DNA of 64,000 nucleotides from contig CM057469.1 in assembly GCA_030035585.1 (NCBI GenBank), forward strand, positions 116,662,650-116,726,649, given 5' to 3'. Below the pieces are notes generated by a model. It was not told the DNA's origin. It ran no database searches and worked only from the letters and a program-made list of their open reading frames with translations. Within the stretch, counting starts at the first letter, position 1, and every line of letters starts with the position of its first letter. This document shows, one piece after another, positions 12,129 through 24,045 of this stretch. A program made the position numbers and the translations under genes. This DNA is from Dugong dugon (taxonomy: Eukaryota; Chordata; Mammalia; Sirenia; Dugongidae).

Positions 12129-13285
12129 GTATTAGGATATTTAGATTTAGGATTTTCCTGGAGATAACGAAGATTCTGAACTCGGGCTTCAGAGTACAGT
12201 GTGGGCCCTTTAGTGGACATCACTGCCTGGGTCCTCAATTATATGCACACTGAGCTTCCATCTGAATGGCCTTCTCAGCCACCTGCAGTAGTTCCCCCAG
12301 ACAGAAGTTAGGCCTAAACTTCCTTCTAAGCCATCAAGGCTCGCTCGACTTAAGTACTCTCACACCTCCCCAAGAACAACTACTTTTGTCGGGAAGCCAA
12401 TCCATTTTCCTCCTAACATTCTGTTTATCCCCACCTCCATTTTTGCTCATATTCTTCTCATCCACCTCCAACTGGGAGTGCCTTTCTTTACCACTTACAA
12501 TTTTCCCCTGCTATCCCATGGTAGAGGGTTTCTATGAAACCTCTCGCAAGCTGAAATGGCGTAAAGCAAAGAAGCAATTACCATTAATTTTGAGTGTTCC
12601 TAGACCCAAAAAATAACCTACCAAATCATACCAAATAACAACATAAAATCTAAACTAACACAAACATATAGTAAAAGCAGGAATTATACGCTGTTCCCAG
12701 ACAGTTCAAAGCTATGGTGGCTTGATGCTGAGATGGTGAATGTAGTTCCCGGGAAGGAGCCTGGCGATGTGCTGCCACTCTCCCTGTTGGGGGCTTGTGC
12801 TGCCTCTGTAACAGCTCACTACAAAACAAAGGCTGTTTTCACTTTTCAGTTTAACAGCAAAAATCCTTGGATTTCTTTCGGTTAGTGAAAACAGGTACTA
12901 ATATAGGTCTTTCCTAAAAGAGAAATGGCATAAAGCAAATTTTCAAAAAGTGGGGGATACCTATATTTAAATTCTCCCCAACATTCAAGACCCAGTTTGA
13001 GTTCTACTCCTCCATGAAATCTCTGGGATCACTCCAGTCCTAGGGGTTATTACAATTATAATCGCCACCTTGAAGTTTAGCAATTAATGGCCATCTCCAT
13101 TTTACATGGCTGAATCTTAATTACGAAGTTGCAAGACACTTAAGAAATAGATCCTAGTATTTTACTACTATTCAGCCCAGTTCTGGGTACAGAGGAGATG
13201 CTGAACTTTGTGAGCATAGTATTGGCCAAAAATGTCTTATATAAAATAAAAAGAGGACAGGATTTTGACCTCAGTATCAGAGAAT
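12129..13285. other. Unique non-coding DNA
   Basis: The open frame at 12266-12616 (116 codons) lies in pyrimidine-rich sequence and shows no domain. I see no other feature. Confidence 0.35.
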
Positions 13286-13287
13286 AC

Positions 13288-13492
13288 TGAGTCCCTGGGT
13301 GGTGCAAACAGTTAATGTGCTCAACAGCTAACCAAAAGGTTGGATGCTTGAATCCACTTAGAGGTGCCTTGGAAGAAAGGCCTGGAAATCTATGTTGGAA
13401 AAATTGGTCATTGAAAACCCTATGGAGCACAGTTCTACTCTAACACACATGGGGTCTCCATGAGTTGGAATCAACTTCAAGGCATCTGATTA
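13288..13492 (+). repeat. Afrotherian SINE, second subfamily
   Basis: It starts GAGTCCCTGGGTGGTGCAAA. The middle has AAGGCCTGGAAATCTATG and GGAGCACAGTTCTACTC, and it ends near GGAATCAACTTCAAGGC. It is the same subfamily as 11926-12128. Confidence 0.85.
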
Positions 13493-14947
13493 TCAAGGAA
13501 TATCATAATCCCTCCAAAATCCAATTTCTTCACCCAGGAAGAAGGGTTTAGGCTCTCTAGTTTTAGTTTGCTAAAGTACTCTAGTAATTCTAACACATTT
13601 CTAAGTGAGGATTGAGTGCTCAACTTTCAGGACTGAAAGCTTAGAGATTATGCCATCCATACACAGAGGAGGAACCCTAAGGTCAGAGAAGTGTTTTTTG
13701 CCCTAAATTAGAATAGATTCGTGGTAGAATTTAGAATCAGATCCTAAGCTTTTTGAAATCCCAGCTAGATAGAACTCCTGATCCAATCCTCACATTTTTG
13801 TACTTCAGAGTCCAGATGCTAGGGATAGGAAACCATTTGACAAGTACTTTCTGATTCTTTTCTATGCCCCTGAGTCTGAGCTAGTGCTTCTGGAGCCATG
13901 AAGGAAAGAACATAAAAATAAAGTGAACCCATCTTTGCATTCAGGGCCTCAGAACTCTCTTTATACTTTTCTAAGCAATGTTCTTAACTTTTTATTTTTT
14001 GAGTCATAGAACCCACTGAGAATCTAATTAAAGTTATAGACTTAGGAAAATGCATATGGGCACAAATAACATTTTGTGCATAATTTTAGGGTTTAGCAGA
14101 ACTCCTGGACTCCTAGGTTATAGACCCTTTTCTGAAATCTCGGAAAGCTTTCTCTCAGCACCTAGGAAAACAGAGCCATAGTTTTATAATTTACATCACC
14201 CAGATGCTAAAGCTGGCTTTTCCATCCTCCCTTTTGGGTGACTGGAGGGAAGTCTTGCAATCACAGCTCCATCTCCTGCCTTCCTAAATAAATAAGCACT
14301 TCCCTGAGTGCCTCAGCTCCACTGCTCCAGATGCCACAAGGAATGAATGGCTCATTAAGGGCTCAGCATGGCCCGGGTCACACGCCCAGCTCATCAGCTT
14401 TCCTTCGCCCTGCCCTAGCCACTCAGAGAGATTTCCTTGCAACTCTGCCTGTTTGGAAAATCCACACTCCCGTTAGGGGGCCTGAGAGCAGAATGAGCTC
14501 TAGCATTGCTCTGTTCTGGCAGGCCTGGAGAGGAGAGGAGGGGCTGGGCCGCAGGAGAAAAGCCCGTGGGGTGTTTTAAGTGGTGACTCTGGAATGAAAG
14601 ATGCCATGAAAGAAGCACTTCTCTCAGAAGCCATCTATCATGAAGCTTCTGCAAACAGAAGAAAGTGGAAAACAGATGAGGACAGGCAGGCAAATGCACC
14701 ACAGGGACGCAGCTCAAGAAGGAGGGTGTGAGGAGGCAGCAGAAGCCATGCACTGCGGCGGACAGAGGGAAAAGCCCACACTGTGGAGCCTACATATGGA
14801 AAGTTAGCAAGGGAGACAGAAGACAAGTGGAACCAAGGACAGGGCCGGGCTCCATTTCCCATAAACTAGAGAACCTCCTACTTCATGTCACTGTTGGAGA
14901 CTGCCATTCACACCAGGCTAAATGAGTTGGCCTGAAAAGGGTTAAGG
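13493..14947. other. Gene-free unique DNA
   Basis: No exon, RNA gene or young repeat is recognised. The 14320-14580 stretch is GC-richer and keeps several CpGs (CCCGGG, CCTTCG, CCCGTTAG), so it may be under constraint, but I have no direct support. Confidence 0.35.
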
Positions 14948-14957
14948 TAGTAGTTTT

Positions 14958-15326
14958 GAGGAGTCCCCGGGTGGTGCAAATGGTTAACGCACTCAACTAC
15001 CAGCAGAAAGTCTGGACTTTCTAGTCCACCCAGGAAGCCCTGGTGGCACAGTGGTTAAGAGCTAGGCTGCTAACCAAAAGTTCTACAGTTCGAATCCACC
15101 AGCCGCTCCTTGGAAACCCTATGGGGCAATTCTACTCTGTCTTATAGGGTTGCTATGAATCAGAATCAACTCAACGGCAATGAGTGGAGTCCACTCAGAG
15201 GCACCTTTGAGGAAAGACCTGGTGATTTACTTCCGAAAAATTAGCCATTGAAAACCCTATGGAGCACAGTTCTACTCTGACATACATAGGGTCCTATGAA
15301 ACACAGTTGACTCACCGGCAACTAGT
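14958..15326 (+). repeat. Second-subfamily SINE split by a younger SINE
   Basis: The outer SINE runs 14958-15033 and 15188-15326. Its own target duplication TAGTAGTTTT is at 14948-14957 and 15327-15336. A complete short-form SINE (15034-15187) sits inside it. Confidence 0.85.
15034..15187 (+). repeat. Short-form afrotherian SINE nested in another SINE
   Basis: The head is GAAGCCCTGGTGGCACAGTGG and the tail is CAACTCAACGGCAATG. The duplicated target AGTCCACCCAG (15023-15033) and AGTCCACTCAG (15188-15198) is taken from the host SINE, so the short form was active after the second subfamily. Confidence 0.9.
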
Positions 15327-15344
15327 TAGTAGTTTTTGACAATT

Positions 15345-15465
15345 GATGTTAGCTGCTGTTGAGTCTGCTCTGACTCTATTATGTATAACAGAACAGAGTG
15401 TTGCCTGATCTTGCGCCATCTTCATAATCTCTGGCATATTTGAATCCATTGTTGTGCTTCTTGCT
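15345..15465 (-). repeat. RTE 3'-end fragment
   Basis: On the plus strand it reads GTTAGCTGCTGTTGAGTC ... AACAGAACAGAGTGTTGCCTG ... ATCTTGCGCCATCTTCATAA. This is the antisense of the RTE 3' end seen better at 36237 and 54022. Only about 120 bp remain. Confidence 0.65.
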
Positions 15466-15845
15466 TTTGATCATACTGTGCGTGATTGCATAAGGAACGT
15501 GAGTAAAAACATTAGGCCCCCCTAGGGTGACCAAGGGTTCTGGTTTGCCCAGGATTGTCCTGGTTTTAGCACTGAAATCCCAGAAAACCCCTCCATCCTG
15601 GGCCAATGGGAACAATTGGAGACCCTATGATACCCGTGATGACTCTGATTCTATAATCTGGGACTCAGAAATCTGCCTCTCTACCCAGAATTCCCAGGCG
15701 ATTCTGATGCTGAGTTACGGGGAGTTTGGGCTGCTTAAAAGCACTGCATGTTTAATCCCTGACACAACCTGCCAAGAAGGTCTGCAAAACAGAAAAATAA
15801 CAACGGGGAAGGATAACAGAAAGAGTTGATCTAAAAATTCTAAAC

Positions 15846-15975
15846 CAGGTGTTCTCAAGCCTTTGAATCACACGGGTAGGTTTTAAAACCACTGATGCCT
15901 GGGCACCACACTGGACCGTTGAGTGAGGTTCTTTAGGTGTAGAGCCTGGGCAGTGTCAGGAGTGAGAACTGCTGT
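15846..15975 (+). repeat. MER5-like hAT DNA transposon fossil
   Basis: The ends CAGGTGTTCTCAAG and GTGAGAACTGCTG form the imperfect terminal inverted repeats of a MER5-type non-autonomous hAT element. The internal GCACCACACTGG block agrees with this. It is about 130 bp and was mobilised long ago by a Charlie-type transposase. Confidence 0.6.
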
Positions 15976-17411
15976 ACAGGGGGCCTCCCGACTTCCTGAT
16001 TCATGGCATCTGATGCCAGGCAGCTAAAAGCCCAGGAGAACTACTGAGTGCCCACACCTGGACACAATAGCATTGGCCCTCAAGCTTATGGAAGAAATGA
16101 GGTCCCTGTAAAGGGCTGTTTCTACTTCTTGCTGTCACTGCCTGGCAAAGAAGCAGTAAATTGAAGGGGACTGCCCCAGGTAGCATTGAGTGGAGCTACT
16201 CACATCCATTTGACCTTACCCTCCAGGAAATACAGAAAATGGGGCCCCTTCCAATGGTCTGCAGAGAGTATGTTTAGGTCCTCTCAATGACTGACGTAAT
16301 CCCATGCAATATCATAATTGAGTCACCATCATGGAGGAAAACCTGAAGGCCAGGCATCTGCTACTTTCTTTTCTGTGGCTGATAAGAGAGAAAAAAAAAA
16401 AAAAAAGTTCCCAGAAAGAAAGGAAAGAAAAAATAAAAGATTCAGACAGGGAGTGGGAATCAAAACTAGTGGTAGACTATGACAAGGAAGAGAAGGGAAA
16501 GGGAGGGGCAAAGATGCAACAGAGGACTATTTTTCAGGTCTAAGCCTCTGAATCAAGACTATCTTAGAACATAAAGGAGCTCACAGGCAAAACACCAGAG
16601 ACTGACAAAAACAGATATTTTGCCCAAATTGAAGGGGTGCATTGTATGGTGTTGATTATAGCCAAAGGCTGTGAGGCAGTAGTATGTTAAGCTGGCAGAG
16701 ACCAGGTAAAGGTCTGCCATCTTCCTGAAGGACATATCAGGATGGAAAGGAGCTGTTGACAAAACTTCTCAAACCTGCATGTCCTTCTCTCTTCTACCAG
16801 TTCCTCAGAAAACAAATGACTCCCCAGTTCATACAACTGGGAAATGTCGCCCCTTGCAAGTGGACAATAGCATAGTATAGGAACCTAAAAAAATATAGCA
16901 AGATGAATAAAGAGGACAACGGAATCCTTGGCAAAATATATAGCAATATGAAAATGTTTTGTAGCAAATTGTCATAATGCCTAGCACTTTGAATTGGAAT
17001 AGCAAATACTTTGTTACAGAGTACTTACGTTTTGTTTTTTAGGTATCACATATCAAAACTAAATATAGACTTGAGACTTTTACAGCACTTCTGGCTAAAG
17101 ATTGCACCTTCATCATCAAAGCAATTATTTATCTGATTTATTTATTAAGCCTATATCTGCTGTTGGCTCTTAAATAAATAAATAAAACATTTTTTATGGA
17201 TTCCTGCCCTCTAGGACCTTACACACCATGGGAAATATTCATATTGCAACACAGAGATTGCTATCATACTTAGTGATTCAGGGCTGCAGAATTAAAATAT
17301 GCCCTTGTTTGTAACAGAAGAATACCTGAGCAATGATAGAACTGAAGTTCATTACCATCTTCATCCACTTGCATTTTTAAGCACTCTGTAAGTGCAAGGC
17401 AATGGGCTGTA
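15976..17411. other. Gene-free unique DNA with a poly(A) run
   Basis: A run of A bases is at about 16391-16407. No gene or well-supported repeat is seen. Confidence 0.35.
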
Positions 17412-17416
17412 GGAGG

Positions 17417-17807
17417 TGTCTTAGTTTCCTGGTGCTGCTGTAACAAAATACGATAAATGAGTGGCTTTAAAGAACAGATGTATTTTCTCACAGTTCAAGA
17501 GGCTAAAGGTCCAAATCAGGGTCCTGGCCATGTCAATTCCTTTCTTGTTAGTAGCCCCAGGTGTTCCTTGTTCCCTTGGCTTATATGCAATATTCACATG
17601 GCATCTGTCTTCCTTCACGTGTGTGTCTCTGTGTCCATTCTGGCCTTTTCGTAACACAGAAGGGGATAGGTTTAGGATCCACTGTACACAGGTATGACCT
17701 TGTTAACATCAAAAAGAAAAACTCTGTTTCCAAACAGGATCACATCTACACATATGAGGGCCAGGTATTCAACATATTTAGGGGAAGAAAAAATTCAATC
17801 CGTAACA
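17417..17807 (-). mobile_element. MaLR (MLT1-type) solo LTR with 5-bp target duplication
   Basis: On the plus strand it begins TGTCTTAGTTTCCTGGTGCT and ends CAATCCGTAACA, the reverse complement of an MLT1-type LTR. GGAGG at 17412-17416 and 17808-17812 is the target duplication. It is an ancient element with no internal sequence. Confidence 0.85.
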
Positions 17808-18109
17808 GGAGGGGATCCAAACAGGTCTAAAGATGGGGCTCTGCCTTAAATGAACATACAGTCTGGTTGGAGGAAGGGACATAAACATATTCAAAAAGAT
17901 AAATGACAACTAACTCCTGGGGAGCACTTTTTTTTTTTTTTTTAAGTGTCCAGCGAGTGACTCAGACCCTAAATGCTATAGGTATGGAGGAGGGCACAAT
18001 CACCAAGGCGAGACTTTGGCGCAAAGTGAATTATGTTAGTGGAAACTTAAAGAAGAGGACTTACCTAATGATAACTAGCCTTCACATTTGCTTTAGAGTG
18101 TCCAATTAC

Positions 18110-18245
18110 ATCCATTATTGCATTCAATTCTCACAGTAACCTGTTGAGATGTGCGTTACAGATGAGGAAGATGAGCCTCAGAGAAGCAAAGCGGTTTGCT
18201 TGAGTCCACAGTCTTTATTCTCAGATTGAGGACTCAGGATCAGTG
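18110..18245 (-). repeat. MIR element
   Basis: The reverse-orientation MIR core is visible as TTCTCACAGTAACC, ACAGATGAGGAAG and GAGCCTCAGAGAAG. Confidence 0.6.
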
Positions 18246-18959
18246 CCAGTGGAAGCATGCCTTTGGAGTCCAGAATGAACATCTTCAAAAACAGCCTGTC
18301 CACAGTAGCATACTGTCCATGAATATTAACTGGCTAAACCTCTTAGTTTATGTTATGAAGTCTCTCTCTTCATTCTCTCTTACTAACTCTCATTGCTAGC
18401 ATCTAATTCTCCTGATAGGATTTGCCACTTTCCTCACTTGCCCAGTCCTGAGTATTCATTATCGTAAGCAGTGGCAGCAAAAATAGCGGTTAAGAGTCCT
18501 TGTTCAAATAAAATCTTACATGGAAGCCCAGCACATATTGTTGCACACCTTCCCCTGCTTCTGGCTCTCTTGTTTTCTGGAACTAACATTTCTGAAAGAA
18601 TATAGAAAGAGGTACAAAGGGATATCAATTCAGTATTCGACTGCTACAAAATAAGCACACACAGAGTATAGGGATGACTCTATATTCACTTTCGCGGTTA
18701 CAAAGTCTACCACTCTGATTCATAGACCGACAGTGCAGAAAGGGGTGATAAAATAATTTTATATCTCTTTCCAAGGGGAAAGGTTTTCTCAGTTTCCTGG
18801 GAGTAAGCATTGATAGACCAACAATTTTTGTTTTTATACTTTGCTTCTTTGGTCTTATATTTAGTCAACATTCTCCATGATTCTGGCAATAATCTCTTTT
18901 TAAGTTTTCATTTCTGGAGGTAATATGTATTTTTGTCTTTTTTGGATCGTCATTGATAT

Positions 18960-19440
18960 TTTAGTAGAGATTTGGGAGATGATGCATCAGTGACAGCTAG
19001 CCAAGCACCATCTTCAGCTGAAACCCAATGGAAATTTAATTTGATTGCACGCAAATGTTAACTTCATGAGATTTCTCCTCCCATCAATTATGTCTCTCCT
19101 TCCCATTAGGTGTATTTGGGTAGCGCAAATGGGTGACTTGACTAGGAGCAGAAAGAGATTCATTCCATTCCAGTTTTGAATATGACAGTTGTGTAGTCAG
19201 GCTCATGACCTGCGTGCCAATTTTCAATCCAATAAAAATTTAAACGCTTGAATTATTAGTGGAGAGCGAGGGATAGAGATTAAAATGGAAACATTTATAA
19301 TGAGGTGACGATTCCCGGCATAATAGTCAGCCTTGCAGTTTTCGGCACTTGTAAATTGTTTGTTGCTGGTACTTATTTTGAATTCTCTTTACCATTTCAC
19401 CCATTTGCATCGGCAGTCAGGACAACTGTGGATAGCAATG
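18960..19440. promoter_or_regulatory. Candidate conserved non-coding element
   Basis: This 480-bp stretch is free of recognisable repeats. It is AT-rich but keeps many CpGs (GCACGCAAAT, GTAGCGCAAATGGG, GACGATTCCCGGC, TTTTCGGCAC, ATCGGCAG), which usually decay in neutral mammalian DNA. It also has homeodomain- and forkhead-like strings (ATTTAATTTGATT, GTAAATTGTTTG). This is the composition of developmental enhancers, but conservation itself cannot be seen from one genome. Confidence 0.35.
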
Positions 19441-19479
19441 CGGTTTTAAGCAAATAAAGCAAAACAAAAACCTTTAGCT

Positions 19480-19672
19480 TTAGAGTCAGATTTACATGGA
19501 TTTAAATTCTGATTCTTTGACTTGCATTGTGAGAGCTGGTGAGGTATTTAACCTTGTGGAGCGGGACAGTAGTAGCTACCTTGCATGATTTTTGTAAGGA
19601 TTACATTAAATAAGGTAAGGAAAAATACTTCTGACAGTGCCTGGCATGTACTAGTTACTAATTAATAAATCT
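19480..19672 (+). repeat. MIR element
   Basis: It shows AGAGTCAGATTTACATGG, GTATTTAACCTTGTGG, GGATTACATTAAATAAGG and CAGTGCCTGGCATGTACTAG, in the expected MIR order. Confidence 0.75.
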
Positions 19673-21767
19673 AAGATCCCTTCTCTATTGTCCCTTATTT
19701 CTCCCCCCACCCATGTTATCTAGAGGAGACAGCCCTCATTGATCATGCATTAATTCATCCAATTAACCATTCATTCATCCAGCTGACATTTATCCAGTGT
19801 CTCCTCTAGGCCTAAGATGTACAAGGACTAAGAACGTAAAAAACAGCAAGACCTTCAAAAAGCCTACAGACTAGGGGAGAAAACATGTACTATAATATAG
19901 CGAAATGAGCAATATTAGGAAAGGATACTCAAAGTGCTGTGAAGTCTCTAAGAAAGAAATCAATAAGATATTCTTTTTGAGTATCTCACTTAAACCCTTT
20001 GAGCTTCTGTATTTTTTTTTAATGAGATTAGCATAAGTGCATGAGCCACATCAGTCATACTGGTGCTATATCTACAGACCTTTTCAAAGGGGCTGAATCA
20101 CATGACATTTCATCCAAATGTATACATACATGTATTTAATCAATATTCATGTTCTATCTACACCAACCAAGATAGAAGCCACTAACTACATGTAACTACT
20201 GTTGCCCTTGAAATGTGGCTTGTTAAAATTGGTATGTGCTGTAAGTGTAAAACACACACCAGATTTTGAAGACTTCGTACAAAAAGAGAATTTCAATATC
20301 TCATTAAAATTTTAAAATATTGATTACATGTTAAAATGATAATATTTTGCATATGCTACATTAAAGAATGTGTAATATTCAAATTAATTTTAGCTTTTTT
20401 TAATGTAACTGCTGGAAATTTTAAAATTGCTTATATGACTTTGCATGTGGCTTGCATTGTATTTCTAGTGGACACCAACCATTGATGATACAATGGAGCC
20501 CTGTCCTTGTCTCACAGTGCCTTGCAGTCTTACGGGATTTACAAACAAGTACAAGAAAATTTACAACACAAGGTGATAAGTATTAAGGCAGAAGCAGGGT
20601 GCACCCTTGAAGCAAACATATTATAGGAATGCTAAAAGTAGTCTTACCTGTGACCCATGACAAAGACTCGTATGAAAGGTAAGCTAAGCCAATCAGCATT
20701 CTACCGACAGAAAACACAAGAACCAGTCAGTTAGCATCAGGAGCTGAAGCTGAATGGATGCCCAGAGAGGAGAGGCCATAAGGGATAGTCAAGGCTCACT
20801 CACTTAGAAGGAAGCAAAAACTAAGAGTTAGGAGAATGTAAGATGAGACAGAGATGGAGGGTAGAGGATAAGCAAGACAGACGTAAGATGCAGCAGACAC
20901 CCAGAGAGGAGTGACAATTGCTGAGAAACAGAGAGCGAGATCTTGCAAGCAAGGCCATTTTGTTCCAAATGTCTTTTCTGAGGATGTTTTTATACCGACA
21001 GCTTTGGGAGTAGAGATAGGACGCCTCTCTTGAGCAAATGGTAGATTTGTTTCCTGTCTAGCATAGCAAAGATAATGTCTCCCTCTGGGGCACAATATTC
21101 CATGTGAATATACTGTCATTTATTTGTTATATGTTTGAGTTGGTATATATATATAGGAGAGTCTTCAGGAAGCCTTTACTGTATACTAGCCCTTTAATCT
21201 GTGTTAGGTAGCTACCCTCCAAGCCCCTGTAATTCCTAAAGGGTCTCTACCATGACATTTAGCACACTCTGTAAATACCTATTCCTTGTCTGTATACCTC
21301 GTCTACTTAGATCACTTTTTTTTTTTTAACTTCAGTAACTACCCACTTACTGATACATAATGTATTTTCTAACATATTTGTTGAACTGAATTGAATAATA
21401 CCATTATTGTTAAGATCCCTCTATATGCATCTCTCACACTTGTCCAATAATTCACTTGAGCTAAACGTCTTGAAAAGGAATGACAGAAACACACATACAC
21501 AAATCTTAAAGCTTTTTGTTGCATACAACCATCGCAGAGTCCTATTCCTTTATTTATGTGTTTCTTGGTTTTTTCCTTTTATACTTGTTATCATTATCCT
21601 TCTGGGAAAGAGAAAAGGTAGGTAGAAAATCAGAAAGATGGATCTGAGTGAGGAAGTAGGAAGCTTTCTTCAATCCCATTTCCAGCCTAACATCCCAAGT
21701 AAATTTAGACAAGCTCAATCCCATAATTTGTCGCCACTAGTCCTCAAAATATTCAAGTTTACAAATC
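19673..21767. other. Gene-free DNA, partly old repeat-like
   Basis: AT-rich sequence with short T runs. I see no exon or supported element. The 107-codon minus frame at 20796-21119 has no domain that I recognise. Confidence 0.35.
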
Positions 21768-21779
21768 CCTAGAATCCAC

Positions 21780-21992
21780 CAAAAAAACCAAACCAGTTGC
21801 TAGTGAGTTGATTCTGACTCATTGCAACCCTATGTGTGTCAGAATAGAACTGTGTTCTATAGGGTTTTCAGTGGCTGATTTTTCAGAAGTAGATCTTGAG
21901 GCTCCTCTTCTGAGGTACCCCTGGGTGGACTCAATGGCCCACCTTTCAGTTAGCTGCCAAGCATGTTAACCATTTGCACCACTCAGAGACTT
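21780..21992 (-). repeat. Afrotherian SINE, second subfamily
   Basis: Antisense copy: the tail end AACCAGTTGCTAGTGAGTTG is at left and the head TTAACCATTTGCACCACTC at right. The flanking duplication is CCTAGAATCCAC (21768-21779) and CCTAGAATTCAC (21993-22004). Confidence 0.9.
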
Positions 21993-21994
21993 CC

Positions 21995-22310
21995 TAGAAT
22001 TCACAGCACCCCTTAATTTCCACAATAGGGGCAATTCCATTAACGTTGTTTATAAATATGTGCTGCTGTAACTTTATTGCATCCCTTTGTTCTGTCCATA
22101 GGGAAATAACAAAACAACTTCTCATAATCTCAAAAACTGACCGAAATTTTGTTGCAAAGTGACATAGAGTGAAGGTATTATAAAGTACCTCCCAGGCGCT
22201 GCGCCTGAGAGTCTTGTTGAGAGAAACGGGTATCACAGGAAATAAAATTGCAATAGCGCTGAGAAATTTCTGTTATTTTCTCTTTTCCCCTCATGACTAA
22301 GAATGAGCTA
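21995..22310. promoter_or_regulatory. Candidate conserved non-coding element with a GC palindrome
   Basis: Repeat-free DNA with retained CpGs (TTAACGTTG, GACCGAAA, AAACGGG, AATAGCGCTGAG). The perfect inverted repeat CAGGCGC-T-GCGCCTG is at 22193-22207. Its composition differs from the flanking AT-rich DNA. A regulatory role is an inference. Confidence 0.3.
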
Positions 22311-22839
22311 GACCCAGGTCTTTCAAGGATGAGAAATTTTCAGCATTATAACCCTGAAGGCAGCAGCATTTCTCTGCCTTTTATGCTTTTGCCTTGCCCA
22401 CGTTATGAAAATGGAAATTTCTATGGCTTTGGCACACACAAGCCTGCCATACCAACTTGGGCCTAAAGAGACACAATCATATCTGGCAGTACGTTCCAAT
22501 CCAGAATTGTACAGCACAGAACATATGATGAACCAGTAATTAGTTTGTGAATTCAGTTAGTCTTAGCAGTCCAAATGCATATTTCAAGCTTTGATTACAC
22601 TTCCATCAGGGTTTTTATTTTTCCACTCCTTCAATAAGCCAAGCAACTCTGGAAAAAGTAGTATTTTAAAGATCAACAACACCTGGGTAATTGCAATTAG
22701 ACATGCATTTAGAGATGGGGTGGTGGTTCTCCACAGTAAGAATTACAAAGTCTCCAAAACAGGTAAATTAGAAGGTGGTTTTTAATGTGATGAACAGATT
22801 TACTATTTCATGAAAAATGCATTGTTAAACGGTGGTCGA

Positions 22840-23240
22840 GTAGAACAAGAGGATACTGCGTGGTTTAAAGTCAGGAAAGGTGTGTCAGGGTTGTATCCTC
22901 TCACCAAGCTTATTCAATCTGTATGATGAGCAAATAATCTGAGAAGCTGGACTATATGAAGAACACGGCATCAGGACTGGAGGAAGACTCATTTAACAAC
23001 CTGCGATATGCAGATAACACAAAGTTTCTTGCAGAAAGCAAAGAGGACTTGAAGCACTTATTGATGAAGATCAAAGACCACAGCCAAAACAAAAATCCTC
23101 ACAACTGGACCAATAGGCAATATCAGGATAAATGGATAAAAGATTGAAGTTATCAAGGATTTTATTTTACTTGGATCCACAATCAACATCCACGCAAGCA
23201 GCACTGAGAAATCAAATGATGCATTGCATTGGGCAAATCT
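22840..23240 (+). pseudogene. RTE reverse transcriptase fragment
   Basis: The frame at 22956-23147 reads NNLRYADNTKFLAES. This matches the catalytic YADD box of RTE reverse transcriptase with the last aspartate changed to asparagine. Further on, the KNPHNWTN block matches the same region in the antisense RTE at about 54660-54720. The missing 5' part, stops and changed catalytic residue make it inactive. Confidence 0.7.
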
Positions 23241-23247
23241 GCTGCAA

Positions 23248-23535
23248 AAAAAACTCTTTTTTTTTTTTTAACTGTTGTAGTTTAAATGAAGTTTACATTT
23301 CAAGTTAGTCTCCCATACAAAAATTTATACATACGTTGGTATGTGACCCTAATTGCTCTCCCCATACTGTGACAGCACAATCTTCTTTCCACCCCTGATT
23401 CCCCGTGTCCATTCAACCAGCTCCTAATCCTCTCTGTTTTCACGTCTCACCTCCAGACAGAAGCTGCCTGTTTAGTCTCTTGTATCTTCTTGAGCTAAGA
23501 GGCACACTCCTCACAAGTATCATTTTATGTAAAAG
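23248..23535 (-). repeat. 5'-truncated L1 tail inserted in the RTE
   Basis: A T run at 23248-23260 is the antisense poly(A), followed by L1 3'-UTR-like sequence (AAGTTTACATTTCAAGTTAG ... CTCCTAATCCTC). The surrounding bases AAAAAACTCT and AAAAGACCTCT look like the duplicated target. Confidence 0.65.
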
Positions 23536-24045
23536 ACCTCTTTCAAGGGTTAAAAATAAAGATGTCACTTTGAGGACTAAAGTGTGCCTGACTCAACCCA
23601 TAGAATTGTCAATCATCTCATATGCATGCAAAAGCTGGACAATGAATAAGGAAGACCAAAGAAGAATTGGTACCTTTGAATTATGGTGTTGTCAAAGAAT
23701 ATAGAATATACCATGGAGTGCCAGAAGAATGAACAAGTCTGCCTTGGAAGAAAAATAGCCAGAATGCTTCTTAGAAGCAAGGATTGTGAGACATCATCTC
23801 ACAAACTTTGGACATGTTATCAGGAGGGACTAGTCCCTGGAGAAGTACATCATGCTAGGTAAAGTAGAGGGTCAGCAAAAAAGAGGAAGACCCTCAAAGA
23901 GATGGATTGACACAGTGTCTGCAACAATGGGCTCAAACATAGCAACAGTTATAAGGATGACCCAGGACTGAGCAGAGTTTGTTCTTTTGTACATAGAGTT
24001 GCTATGAGTTAGAACCAACTCTACAGTGCCTAAGAACAACAACAT

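Larger units (their letters stand above)
22830..24045 (+). mobile_element. RTE retrotransposon, 5'-truncated, split by an L1 tail
   Basis: The 3' portion of an RTE-clade LINE covers the C-terminal reverse transcriptase and the 3' end (GAGTTGCTATGAGTTAGAAC, then AGAACAACAAC). It is interrupted at 23248-23535 by an antisense L1 tail, after which the RTE resumes with AAGACCTCTTTCAAGGG. The same RTE family occurs antisense at 36237-36903 and 54022-55955. Confidence 0.8.

Noticed and set aside
14331-14753. Overlapping open frames on both strands in a GC-richer segment, as a possible exon
   Set aside because: No recognisable protein, no splice-site pattern and no matching frame outside; composition alone explains the openness.
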